A stretch of DNA of 9,450 nt. Source: Defluviitaleaceae bacterium. GTDB taxonomy: Bacteria > Bacillota > Clostridia > Lachnospirales > WRAX01. The stretch is from assembly GCA_009781815.1 (NCBI GenBank), contig WQVB01000034.1, positions 1 through 9,450 on the forward strand, given 5' to 3'. The notes beneath the pieces were generated by a model. It searched no databases. It saw only the letters and a program-made list of their open reading frames with translations, and was not told the origin of the DNA. Below are positions 1 through 6,870 of this stretch, piece after piece (the first letter of the stretch is position 1; each line of letters starts with the position of its first letter). The position numbers were made by a program, and so were the translations under genes.

Positions 1-622
1 CTTCTCTAAAATATATATTTTTCAAGCTTTTTTGGTTTAGATGCTTTACCATATACGAGACAACGGCCAAAACAAAGCCATAAAAAGCCAAGGAGTATTC
101 AAAAGAGCCTGATGTTAAAACCACAACAAAAATCCCCACAGACATGGATAAAATACCGTAGAAATTAAAACCAAACAACCCAAACACAAGCACAAAAACC
201 GCCAATACTGTAATGATAATAAAGCTTAAAATAGCGTCGTATTGTGGCGTGTGGGCGTTGATGCCAAGGGCATATCTAAAGGTGCCGTCAAGCAGCTCTA
301 AAATATTTTGGAAGATGCTGTTGCGTAAAGGCTCCCCTGTTATTAAATCAGAAGGCACTAAAAACAAGCCCTCTACAGTTAAAACTAGGGCAAAAACACC
401 AGCCATCACCCCCGCTATAATCAAGGTATGCTTGCTTAAAAAAACAAGGCGTAAAGCCCCCATCACTATAAAAACACGTAAAAAAGCAACGGTAGGCACA
501 AAATCAAGGGTTGTAGGGCTTAAGATTGCCAAAAAAAGCGACCAAACAAGCAAGCTGCCTGTGGCTAGAAAAAACAAGTTGTCTTTCCATGTTAAAGAGC
601 CTAGCAAGCTTCTTCTATTCAT
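1..622 (-). CDS. Multi-pass membrane protein, probable N-terminal part of a transglutaminase-like protein (partial, runs off left edge)
   Basis: An open frame starts with ATG at 622 and stays open for 207 codons to the window edge. It has a good ribosome binding site (AAAGGAGG, about 627-637) in the 19-bp gap after the DUF58 gene. The visible protein is strongly hydrophobic, with about five or six membrane segments: roughly residues 15-35, 43-60, 65-85, 128-150, 155-172 and 175-192. It begins MNRRSLLGSLTWKDN. No catalytic domain lies inside the window. MoxR-DUF58 loci commonly continue with a membrane protein carrying a periplasmic/extracellular transglutaminase-like domain (TgpA/DUF3488 type), and the order and membrane topology here fit that. 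The transglutaminase assignment is therefore inference from context. It could be another polytopic protein of the locus. The reading frame and start are well supported. Confidence 0.6.
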   Translation of the reverse strand, partial: MNRRSLLGSLTWKDNLFFLATGSLLVWSLFLAILSPTTLDFVPTVAFLRVFIVMGALRLVFLSKHTLIIAGVMAGVFALVLTVEGLFLVPSDLITGEPLRNSIFQNILELLDGTFRYALGINAHTPQYDAILSFIIITVLAVFVLVFGLFGFNFYGILSMSVGIFVVVLTSGSFEYSLAFYGFVLAVVSYMVKHLNQKSLKNIYFRE

Positions 623-641
623 ATCTGCACCCTCCTTTGCC

Positions 642-1793
642 TTATTTTTGTGTATATTGCATGCATTTTACGCCTATGTGGAGCAAATGCTCAAACCTTT
701 GTTTTTCTTCATCTTTAGGCGTTTCAAAATGATAAACAATAACATTACTTCCAAAAAAAATCAGCTTTTGTATAGTAGCTACTATACTTTCGGTAAAGTT
801 TTTTACAAATACTATTGTATTATCCGCCTCTACTTGGGTTTTTGAAAAGTTTTCAAAATATGTTTCAAAATCTTTTATACCATGCACACTAAAATCTATG
901 CCGCAAGAGGCCTGATAGAGATATTCAAAATCACTTGAATATATATCGCTTGCGTTATCAAGGCTATACAAAGCACACATTTGGTGGCTTCTAATGCAAT
1001 ATTTAGCCACAGACACAAAGGCCTCTATCATGGCGTCTTCAAGCTTTAACGCTTCTTCTCTTGGGTATTTTATAATTTTAGAGTTATCTATAACAAGAGC
1101 TGTGGTGTTTTTGTTAATGCTTTGAAAGTTTTTGCTTATTAGTTCGTTTTTCTTTGCAGATACCTTCCAATGGACTTTCTTTTGCCCATCCCCTGGGTGA
1201 TACTTTCTAAGGTCTGATATATTTGCATAATCTTCTTCTTTTCTAAGGTCTTTCATGCCCTCTGTGCCGCTGGCTGATGCACCTAGAGGTATAGGCTCTA
1301 CATCTACAGCTATAGGGGCTACAGTTAACATTGATGTGGCCTTGCATTTTTTCTTCAGTTTGAAAAGCCCTAAAAAATCATACAAATATACCTTAGCAAT
1401 ACCTATTTTATAGTTGCCACGATATTTTGAAATTATAGTAAAAGACATATCCCTAGTTTCAAAAAAACGCAAAAAGGTATGTTGGGCATCTATATAGCTT
1501 ATAATGGCGTCTTCATCTTTTTCTATTTTTATTTTTAAAGACGCAACAGGTATAATGCCTTTGTTTTTAGCCCTTACCACATATCTTGTCTCTTGTTTTT
1601 TTAGGGTGTTGGGCTTTTCTATGCCTTGGGTTATCTTTAAAGTTTTACGAGATATAAGAGCAAAAATTAAAGATATAATAGGCAACATCAAAACCATATA
1701 TAACGCCACATATGTCATTGTGTCTTCATATATATATAAGAGAAAAAGGGCAACGCCCAAAACTAGAAAATACGTTAAGCGATTTTTTATCAT
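642..1793 (-). CDS. DUF58 domain-containing membrane-anchored protein
   Basis: This 383-residue protein has two N-terminal hydrophobic segments (about residues 7-21 and 26-48), then a soluble region. The DUF58 signature lies at about residues 194-223: DLRKYHPGD followed by KVHWKVSAK and an N/F-rich end, matching the family pattern R-x-Y-x-PGD-x-x-x-x-H-W. Downstream of the signature, a strand ending in VIDNS (about 234-238) resembles the start of the VWA-like part of the family, with a partial metal-site D-x-S. The start ATG overlaps the stop of the MoxR gene as ATGA, so translation is probably coupled; upstream there is only a weak AAGAG. DUF58 proteins are typical partners of MoxR ATPases, and the pair is thought to act on assembly or activation of other proteins at the envelope. 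The precise role here is unknown. Confidence 0.9.
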   Translation of the reverse strand: MIKNRLTYFLVLGVALFLLYIYEDTMTYVALYMVLMLPIISLIFALISRKTLKITQGIEKPNTLKKQETRYVVRAKNKGIIPVASLKIKIEKDEDAIISYIDAQHTFLRFFETRDMSFTIISKYRGNYKIGIAKVYLYDFLGLFKLKKKCKATSMLTVAPIAVDVEPIPLGASASGTEGMKDLRKEEDYANISDLRKYHPGDGQKKVHWKVSAKKNELISKNFQSINKNTTALVIDNSKIIKYPREEALKLEDAMIEAFVSVAKYCIRSHQMCALYSLDNASDIYSSDFEYLYQASCGIDFSVHGIKDFETYFENFSKTQVEADNTIVFVKNFTESIVATIQKLIFFGSNVIVYHFETPKDEEKQRFEHLLHIGVKCMQYTQK

Positions 1794-2725
1794 ATGTTTG
1801 CTCTTACACTTCTAACTATGCCGTCTATAATGCCTCTAGTCGTCAATCTTCTTAGATGTGCTTCTTGCCTTAGCACCAGCCTATGCTCTAGCACAGGGGC
1901 TGCCATTTTTATTATATCATCAGGCACCACATGGTCTCTACCGTTGTAAAAAGCCCATGCTTGTGCCGCTTTGTATAGAGAGAGGCTCGCCCTTGGGCTG
2001 CCGCCTAGTGCTATATCTTTGTTCTCTCTTGTAGCTCTTACAATATCCACAATATATTTGCCCATATCTTTGCTTACATAAACCCCCGCAGCTGCCTTTT
2101 GCAGCTCTTCAAGGTCTTTTAAACTTGCCACGCTCTCAAGGGTTTTTATAGGGTTTGCCTCGCCAAAACGCTCAAGCATGGTTAGCTCTTCGCAAGCTTT
2201 GGGGTAGCCTAAAGATATACGCATGAAGAATCTATCTAACTGAGCCTCAGGCAGGGGGTATGTGCCTAAATATTCTATAGGGTTTTGTGTAGCAAACACT
2301 ATAAAAGGCTTTGGCACGTGGTAGGTATCACCATCAACTGTAACCTGCCCCTCCTCCATTACCTCTAAAAGAGCCGATTGAGTTTTAGGTGATGTGCGGT
2401 TGATTTCATCTGCCAGCACTATGTTTGACATAATGGCGCCCGCCCTATACTCAAACTCCCCTTCTTTTTGATTATACATAGAAAAGCCCGTAATGTCTGA
2501 CGGGAGGATGTCTGGTGTAAACTGTATCCTCCTAAAGCTCATTTCAAAAGATTTTGCAATGGATGACACAAGGGATGTTTTGCCAACCCCTGGCATATCT
2601 TCTATCAAAACATGGCCGCCGCATAAAAAGGAGCATAAAGCAAGCTCTATAGCCTCCCTCTTACCTACAATAACCTTCTCTACATTATCAACCACTTTTT
2701 TAAGCATTTCGCCTTTATCTATCAT
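1790..2725 (-). CDS. MoxR-family AAA+ ATPase
   Basis: At 311 residues this is close to the usual MoxR length (about 300-330). Visible motifs are Walker A GVGKTS (about residues 46-51), Walker B IVLADEIN (102-109), sensor 1 TQNP (146-149), the family-typical LPEAQLDRF (158-166), and a sensor-2-like GGSPRA in the C-terminal helical part. MoxR ATPases are chaperone-like AAA+ proteins, usually encoded next to DUF58/VWA proteins, and are proposed to help mature metal-dependent or envelope complexes. The start at 2725 has AGGAGG at 2732-2737 with 6 bases of spacing; the internal Met7 lacks such support. The gene lies 13 bp behind gltX and overlaps the DUF58 start by 4 bp, so all three are probably co-transcribed. 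The family assignment is certain; the client is not known. Confidence 0.93.
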   Translation of the reverse strand: MIDKGEMLKKVVDNVEKVIVGKREAIELALCSFLCGGHVLIEDMPGVGKTSLVSSIAKSFEMSFRRIQFTPDILPSDITGFSMYNQKEGEFEYRAGAIMSNIVLADEINRTSPKTQSALLEVMEEGQVTVDGDTYHVPKPFIVFATQNPIEYLGTYPLPEAQLDRFFMRISLGYPKACEELTMLERFGEANPIKTLESVASLKDLEELQKAAAGVYVSKDMGKYIVDIVRATRENKDIALGGSPRASLSLYKAAQAWAFYNGRDHVVPDDIIKMAAPVLEHRLVLRQEAHLRRLTTRGIIDGIVRSVRANI

Positions 2726-2738
2726 AAACAGCCTCCTA

Positions 2739-4127
2739 TTAGCCTAGTTTTTCTAAAGCTGCTTTAATACGCTTTATGCTTTCTTCTTTGCCAAAAATCT
2801 TCAAAAGGTCGCTTGCCCCCCCTGGGGAGGTCTCTTTACCTGCCAAGGCACAACGCACAGGCCATAACACAATGGGGTTTTTAACCCCCTCTTCTGCCGC
2901 AAGGTCTGTTAGTATTTTGTAAAGGTCATCCCCCTCTTTACTAGCTTCTATCTTAGGCAAAATTTTCGTGAGGATGTTTTTGGCCGTGGCCTCATCCGCC
3001 TTGCTTTTGCTGTTGATAAAAATCTCTGTGCTATACTCAGGCAAAACATCGATAAAATCAAGCATTTCAGGTATCTCTGCAAGGGTTGCTATGCGGCTTT
3101 TTACAATGTCAAGCAACGCTACCTTGTCTATATCATCACGCTTTACAGCTGCATCTATATAAGGCTTTGCAACCTCCATAAGCTTGTCCAGCGGCATGTT
3201 TTTAATATATTCGCCATTCATCCATCTAAGCTTTTGCATGTCAAATGTGGCTGGTGATTTGCTGATGCCCTTAATATCAAAAACTTGGCATAGCTCCTCA
3301 AGAGTAAAGATTTCTTGCTCACCACTAGGGGCAAAGCCCAAAAGAGCAACAAAGTTGACCAAAGCCTCTACCAGCAAGCCTTGCCCAACATAATCTTCAA
3401 AATAAGCATCTCCATCACGTTTAGAGAGCTTACCACCCCCAGCACGCACTATCAGCGGCAAATGCACAAATGTAGGCACACCCCACCCAAAGGCCTCATA
3501 AAGCAGCTTGTGCTTTGGTGTGGATGATAAAAACTCGCTACCTCTCATCACATGGGTGATAGCCATTGCATGGTCATCCACCACATTCGCAAAGTTATAA
3601 GTGGGCATCCCGTCAGATTTTATTAGCACTTGGTCGTCAATCTCACTATTTTCAACAGTTATCTCGCCAAACACCTGATCCACAAAGGTTGTCTGCCCTT
3701 CTGCAGGGGTTGCATGGCGTATAACGTGGGGTGCGGCTTTGTCAACCTCCCCTTGTCGCCCTTTGCAGGCACAAACAACAGCCTCTTCCCCCTCTTCCGT
3801 CTTTTTGCAATCACAATAATATGCCCCGCCCTTTGCCACAAGCTCTAGGGCATGCTTTAAATACAGCTCTTTACGTTGGCTTTGGGTATATGGGGCATAA
3901 AGTCCGCCTACATCTGGCCCTTCATCATATATCAAGCCAGCCACCTTTAACGTCTCAAAAATCTTCTCCGCCGCACCTTCCACAAAGCGGCTTTGGTCGG
4001 TATCTTCTATACGTAAAATAAACTTGCCACCCATCTTTTTGGCATGCAAATAACAAAACAAGGCCGTCCGAAGGCCGCCAATATGCATAAAGCCCGTTGG
4101 AGACGGGGCAAAGCGTGTTCTTATCAT
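2739..4127 (-). CDS. gltX: Glutamyl-tRNA synthetase
   Basis: This class I aminoacyl-tRNA synthetase charges tRNA-Glu with glutamate in the cytoplasm. From ATG 4127 it has 462 residues. It opens with the GluRS signature RFAPSPTGFMHIGGLRTAL, where HIGG is the HIGH-motif variant at residues 15-18. The KMSKS equivalent is KLSKR at 233-237. Residues 105, 107, 119 and 121 are cysteines (C-x-C-x11-C-x-C), a plausible zinc site in the acceptor-binding insertion. IEDTDQSR (about 40-47) is typical of Glu/Gln synthetases. A GTG at 4136 would add three residues, but the AGGAG at 4139-4143 is only 2 bases from it and 11 bases from the ATG, so I prefer the ATG. Whether it is discriminating or non-discriminating cannot be told. 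It heads an apparent operon with moxR and the DUF58 gene, with its own promoter at 4169-4197. Confidence 0.95.
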   Translation of the reverse strand: MIRTRFAPSPTGFMHIGGLRTALFCYLHAKKMGGKFILRIEDTDQSRFVEGAAEKIFETLKVAGLIYDEGPDVGGLYAPYTQSQRKELYLKHALELVAKGGAYYCDCKKTEEGEEAVVCACKGRQGEVDKAAPHVIRHATPAEGQTTFVDQVFGEITVENSEIDDQVLIKSDGMPTYNFANVVDDHAMAITHVMRGSEFLSSTPKHKLLYEAFGWGVPTFVHLPLIVRAGGGKLSKRDGDAYFEDYVGQGLLVEALVNFVALLGFAPSGEQEIFTLEELCQVFDIKGISKSPATFDMQKLRWMNGEYIKNMPLDKLMEVAKPYIDAAVKRDDIDKVALLDIVKSRIATLAEIPEMLDFIDVLPEYSTEIFINSKSKADEATAKNILTKILPKIEASKEGDDLYKILTDLAAEEGVKNPIVLWPVRCALAGKETSPGGASDLLKIFGKEESIKRIKAALEKLG

Positions 4128-4138
4128 ATATATCACAG

Positions 4139-4143
4139 CTCCT
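4139..4143 (-). promoter_or_regulatory. gltX ribosome binding site (decides start)
   Basis: AGGAG reads on the minus strand. It is 11 bases upstream of the ATG at 4127 and only 2 bases from the in-frame GTG at 4136, which favours the ATG. Confidence 0.65.
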
Positions 4144-4168
4144 ATTTTCTATAAAATCATATAAAGCT

Positions 4169-4197
4169 ATTTTAAAGCTTTTTGACGAAAAAGTCAA
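4169..4197 (-). promoter_or_regulatory. gltX promoter, sigma-A type
   Basis: Read on the minus strand, TTGACT (4197-4192), a 17-base spacer, and TAAAAT (4174-4169) form a near-consensus vegetative promoter. Transcription would begin near 4162, giving a leader of about 35 bases before the ATG, too short for a T-box or other large riboswitch. The spacer and -35 box form an imperfect inverted repeat (TTTGAC ... GTCAA with about six bases between) that could be fortuitous or a small operator. Confidence 0.7.
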
Positions 4198-4232
4198 GCT
4201 CTCAACCTTTAAAAACCCCACACAAAAAACCC

Positions 4233-4261
4233 TTGACAACCCCTCCAAAATATATTAAAAT
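4233..4261 (+). promoter_or_regulatory. tRNA-Ser promoter, sigma-A type
   Basis: TTGACA at 4233-4238 (perfect -35 box), a 17-base spacer, and TAAAAT at 4256-4261 (5 of 6 to consensus) are seen on the plus strand. Transcription would start near 4268, about 17 bases before the mature tRNA. It is divergent from the gltX promoter, with about 35 bp between the two -35 boxes. Confidence 0.75.
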
Positions 4262-4284
4262 ATATCTTGCTTTTATCACATTTT

Positions 4285-4370
4285 GGAGAAGTACTCAAGT
4301 GGCTTAAGAGGCTCGCCTGGAAAGCGGGTAGACGTGAAAGCGTGCGGGGGTTCAAATCCCCCTTTCTCCG
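4285..4370 (+). tRNA. tRNA-Ser (anticodon GGA)
   Basis: The 86-base gene folds as a class II tRNA. The acceptor stem is GGAGAAG (4285-4291) with TTTCTCC (4363-4369; the last pair is G-U), and the discriminator is G4370. The anticodon stem is 4312-4316 with 4324-4328 around the loop CTGGAAA, giving anticodon GGA at 4319-4321, which reads UCC and UCU serine codons. A long variable arm (4329-4345) marks it as serine type. The T arm is GGGGG-TTCAAAT-CCCCC (4346-4362). CCA is not encoded; TAC follows. It is the only plus-strand gene, has its own promoter and ends at the terminator at 4423-4453. Confidence 0.96.
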
Positions 4371-4422
4371 TACCTTAACACCGTGATAGACGTGATATAG
4401 GTTTTCGTCTTCAACATAACAC

Positions 4423-4453
4423 AAAAACTCCGCAGACATATGCGGAGTTTTTT
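4423..4453. terminator. Bidirectional rho-independent terminator
   Basis: The stem ACTCCGCA/TGCGGAGT (4427-4434 with 4441-4448) has a 6-base loop and is flanked by an A tract on the left and a T tract on the right, so it works as hairpin plus U tract on both strands. It ends the plus-strand tRNA-Ser transcript and, 20 bp downstream of the kinase stop, the convergent minus-strand MobB-like/kinase transcript. Confidence 0.88.
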
Positions 4454-4473
4454 ATTTTAAATTTAATTAAAAG

Positions 4474-5115
4474 TTATTTTGCTGCCCCTCTTCTATCCAT
4501 CAAAACTCTTATACCCTTTTGGTGATAATCTTCTATGTCTTCAAGAGCTATGTTCAGCATCTTGTTTGAAAAGCTAACAACTTGTTTTGCAAAAAGCTTT
4601 TTCAAAGAGGTGTTTGCGGGGTTATATGTGGTTATAAATGCCAACAACAAGCCTATGTCGTCTCTTGAGTCGCCAAAACACTCTTCCTCAAAATCCAGCC
4701 CCCAAATATCTTTGCCGTCAAAAATGAAGTTACGCCCGTTAATATCTCCTCTTATGGCCTTTGTGTTTGTTGAATCCGTAGCTATGTAAAAGCTAACCAG
4801 CCACTCAACCAAGCCTTTTGCAACCACATCTACATCAACATCACTTGGGGCATCTTGCTCCCACATATCTATTAAATCTGGCAAGGTATACCCTTTTATA
4901 TATTCCATTTGTATTGTGTCGCCTTGATGACTTATAACTTGAGGCACCTTAAGCCCCTTTGAGCTAAGATACTTTAAGATAGCCGCTTCTTTAAAGGCTG
5001 CCTCATCGCTTTTAAACTGCTTTTCAACAATATTATTTATCAGCCGCACTGTATTTCGCTTGCTCTGAAAGGTGGTGGTTTGTAAGTTTGATTTCAATGT
5101 CGCACCCCTTTTCAT
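4474..5115 (-). CDS. Small RIO/Bud32-like protein kinase (kinase-fold phosphotransferase)
   Basis: This 213-residue protein has the core of a minimal protein-kinase fold. There is a putative ATP-binding lysine in IVEKQF (Lys32), an alpha-C glutamate in FKEAAIL (Glu43), a hinge EYIKGYTL (71-78), a catalytic loop RGDINGRNF (Asp124, Asn129) and a metal-binding DFEE (Asp141). A glycine-rich loop is not obvious, and the short length is as in Bud32/RIO-type or Mn-dependent atypical kinases. The start is uncertain. ATG 5115 has no good ribosome binding site and overlaps the MobB-like gene by 83 bp, whereas the in-frame TTG at 5097 lies behind AAGGGG and would give 207 residues. The deep overlap suggests translational coupling. 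The substrate is unknown; an aminoglycoside-phosphotransferase-type activity cannot be excluded. Confidence 0.75.
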   Translation of the reverse strand: MKRGATLKSNLQTTTFQSKRNTVRLINNIVEKQFKSDEAAFKEAAILKYLSSKGLKVPQVISHQGDTIQMEYIKGYTLPDLIDMWEQDAPSDVDVDVVAKGLVEWLVSFYIATDSTNTKAIRGDINGRNFIFDGKDIWGLDFEEECFGDSRDDIGLLLAFITTYNPANTSLKKLFAKQVVSFSNKMLNIALEDIEDYHQKGIRVLMDRRGAAK

Positions 5116-5830
5116 AACCTATAAGCTCGCTAGCTACACCCAGCACAGCATTGGTTAAAATTTGTTGCACAAAAGGCACCATTTGTATCCGCTTGCCATT
5201 TATATGCAGCTCTATGCCCTTGTTTGCTACACATTCTTTGCGATGGCGTTGGCCTGCAATAACAGCCTCTGCAAAGTCTCCACAAGAAGGCATGCCGCAA
5301 GCTCCACAACACTCTGGAGGGAAGTTTGGCAGGCGGTCATACACTTTTAGCTCTATAAGGTCTACTAGCTCCCCTATGTTAGTTGTGGCATCTATAGCTG
5401 GCTTGCCCATATATTCGTCAATCTCAGCCGACAGGCGACCGCTAACGGCAAAAGCCATATCACTCCATTTGTCTTTTAAATCCTCATGGGTGTGGGCGGT
5501 TACAATAGTGGGGATGGGGGCGTCGTCTACCCCCTCAAGCACCAGCCAATCATATTTACCATCATAAATATCAATAATCTCCTCCACAGACAGGCGGCTT
5601 TGGTGCAATATATCTGTCTCAAAAAGCCCACGTGCCGTTACAAGAGAAGCACCCGCCCTGCGGTGGCGGTTGGTGTTAGATGTTTCAACTGGGTCTATGG
5701 TAAACTGCTCAAAATGTATATCTTTAACCGAACCAACTTTGTACCCACGGCGGCACAGCTCAGATATTATATTCTCAATAGTCGTTGTCTTTCCGCTGCC
5801 TGATATACCGCATACGCTTACAACTTTCAT
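5033..5830 (-). CDS. MobB-like P-loop GTPase domain fused to a four-cysteine Fe-S domain
   Basis: This protein has 265 residues. The N-terminal about 165 residues resemble MobB, the GTP-binding accessory protein of molybdenum-cofactor guanylylation: Walker A GISGSGKTTT (8-17), KDIHFEQFTIDP (36-47), DTSN-like VETSN (48-52), RRAGA (57-61) and WLVLEGV (95-101). The C-terminal part has Cys175-x2-Cys178-Gly, Cys183-x2-Phe-Ala and Cys200, the pattern of the small Fe-S domain (PF04060 type) also seen in the corrinoid Fe-S protein and some ferredoxin-like proteins. The start ATG has AAGGAGG at 5840-5846, 9 bases upstream. No other Mo-cofactor gene is in the window, so a role in Mo-cofactor synthesis is not shown. 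It overlaps the downstream kinase gene, which implies a joint function. The domain calls are firm; the function is open. Confidence 0.85.
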   Translation of the reverse strand: MKVVSVCGISGSGKTTTIENIISELCRRGYKVGSVKDIHFEQFTIDPVETSNTNRHRRAGASLVTARGLFETDILHQSRLSVEEIIDIYDGKYDWLVLEGVDDAPIPTIVTAHTHEDLKDKWSDMAFAVSGRLSAEIDEYMGKPAIDATTNIGELVDLIELKVYDRLPNFPPECCGACGMPSCGDFAEAVIAGQRHRKECVANKGIELHINGKRIQMVPFVQQILTNAVLGVASELIGYEKGCDIEIKLTNHHLSEQAKYSAADK

Positions 5831-5898
5831 ATCACAATACCTCCTTAAAAATCGACTTAGGGCAGCCCGCTATTGCATCACACTCTCCCAAGTCGTCT

Positions 5899-5995
5899 TC
5901 GTCATTGCGGACTTGATCCGCAATCTCAATATACTTATCGCTTCAAAATAAGCAATTGCAAGTAAGGGGATTGCGGATCAAGTCCGCAATGACGA
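5899..5995. repeat. Long inverted repeat (REP/MITE-like interspersed element)
   Basis: Two perfect 27-bp arms, 5899-5925 and 5969-5995, are separated by 43 bp. The spacer adds weaker pairing: 5932-5936 with 5960-5964 and 5940-5943 with 5950-5953. The whole block can therefore fold as one long hairpin. Each arm is itself a small palindrome (ATTGCGGA, 5-base loop, TCCGCAAT). Repeats starting GTCATTGCGG occur as interspersed elements in many bacterial genomes, from general knowledge. It sits between the ecfT stop and the mobB-like start and may also attenuate read-through. A weak promoter candidate lies in its spacer. Confidence 0.75.
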
Positions 5996-6007
5996 TGTGA
6001 GTGCAAA

Positions 6008-6033
6008 CCGGAATGACGTGAGCTCAGGATGAC
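6008..6033 (-). repeat. Second GTCAT-type repeat unit
   Basis: Read on the minus strand, GTCATCCTGAGC is followed by GTCATTCCGG (6017-6008), close to the GTCATTGCGG head of the nearby inverted repeat arms. It also carries the self-complementary GAGCTC. It looks like a second, partly related unit of the same kind of interspersed repeat. Only one copy is in the window, so the call rests on resemblance. Confidence 0.45.
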
Positions 6034-6093
6034 AATAACTGTAGTTGTTTCGTTACAATTCCAATACCACTACGAACGCCACTCTCCCACACC

Positions 6094-6870
6094 TTAAAAT
6101 CCAAATATCATAGTAAAAAAGTTATACCTAAATATCGCAAATGTTATCGCCCCCGTGGCCAATGCTACGCAAAAAAGCAACACCCAATCCCTCGCCTTAA
6201 ACCTTAGGGTGTAAAATGTTGTTCGTTTAGGATTTGCCCTAAACGCCCGCATGTCCATGGAGTTTGCAAGCTCCCTAGCCTGCTTAAGGGCAGACATTAG
6301 CGTAGGCAAAAGCAAATATGAATATATAGACATTCGCTTTTTAAACTTTAGCTCTTCAAACACCATCCCACGCAGCTGCAACGCCGTTAGGCTATCTTGC
6401 ATGCTCTCGGCAAATTGGGGGATAAAGCGAATACCTATAGACACCATATATGCCAGCTCATAGGGCATCTTTATCTGCACCATGCCTTGTATTAGCGACC
6501 GCACAGGGTATAGAGTAAACATAAAAGCCCCTGCAAGAAATATCAAAAAGCGAAAGGCCACAAGCACACCCATAGCAACGCCACCAGCCGTTAACAGGGG
6601 GAAGTTGCCTATATACAAAATAACTGGGCCAGATGCTCTAAAAATACTTTGCAATAGGGTTATTATCACCATCACTTGCAAAAGACGCTTTAGCCTTTTT
6701 GATAGCTTAATAAAATTAACACCCAAAACAAGCCCACAAATAATAGTGATAAGGAGAAGACCAGCCATAGCAACCGTGTCGCTTCTGATGATAACGGCGA
6801 AGGTTGATGTGGCGAAGACTAGGGCAAAAATAATCCTAGGGTCAGGTAGATTTTTGGCGGTGTTATCCAT
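6094..6870 (-). CDS. ecfT: ECF transporter transmembrane subunit (EcfT/CbiQ family)
   Basis: This 258-residue integral membrane protein has hydrophobic segments at about 14-30, 34-54, 64-76, 96-120, 137-155 and 229-248. Between the last two lies the cytoplasmic coupling region with both short motifs that contact the ATPases: QLRG (165-168) and DMRAF (206-210, an A-R-A variant of the usual A-R-G). SIGIRFIPQF (144-153) and the following KRTT are typical of the family. Its role is to couple ATP hydrolysis by EcfA to vitamin or metal uptake through an S component. The start overlaps the ecfA stop by 8 bp, with GGAGGGAGGGGTG at 6878-6890 as ribosome binding site, so the two are translated together. 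No S component is in the window, and the substrate cannot be inferred. Confidence 0.92.
   Translation of the reverse strand: MDNTAKNLPDPRIIFALVFATSTFAVIIRSDTVAMAGLLLITIICGLVLGVNFIKLSKRLKRLLQVMVIITLLQSIFRASGPVILYIGNFPLLTAGGVAMGVLVAFRFLIFLAGAFMFTLYPVRSLIQGMVQIKMPYELAYMVSIGIRFIPQFAESMQDSLTALQLRGMVFEELKFKKRMSIYSYLLLPTLMSALKQARELANSMDMRAFRANPKRTTFYTLRFKARDWVLLFCVALATGAITFAIFRYNFFTMIFGF

Larger units (their letters stand above)
5881..6089. repeat. 10-bp direct repeats flanking the repeat island
   Basis: The 10-mer CACTCTCCCA occurs at 5881-5890 and again at 6080-6089, bracketing 189 bp that contain the inverted repeat and the second GTCAT unit. This could be a target-site duplication from insertion of a small element. 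The match does not extend beyond 10 bp, there are no terminal inverted repeats right inside it, and chance cannot be excluded. Confidence 0.3.

Noticed and set aside
213..845. Plus-strand open frame of 210 codons
   Set aside because: It lies opposite the membrane-protein and DUF58 genes, has no ribosome binding site and a basic low-complexity composition typical of an antisense shadow.
4128..4284. T-box or other riboswitch upstream of gltX
   Set aside because: The promoter leaves a leader of only about 35 bases and no T-box motif or leader terminator is visible.
4209..4439. Minus-strand open frame of 76 codons across the tRNA region
   Set aside because: It reads through the antisense of the tRNA-Ser gene and part of the terminator and has no ribosome binding site; no protein features.
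5899..5995. Rho-independent terminator for ecfT
   Set aside because: The long hairpin lacks a U tract on the minus strand, so I call it an interspersed repeat; some attenuation is still possible.
5899..6033. CRISPR array
   Set aside because: The repeats are inverted, not direct and regularly spaced; there are too few units and no cas genes.
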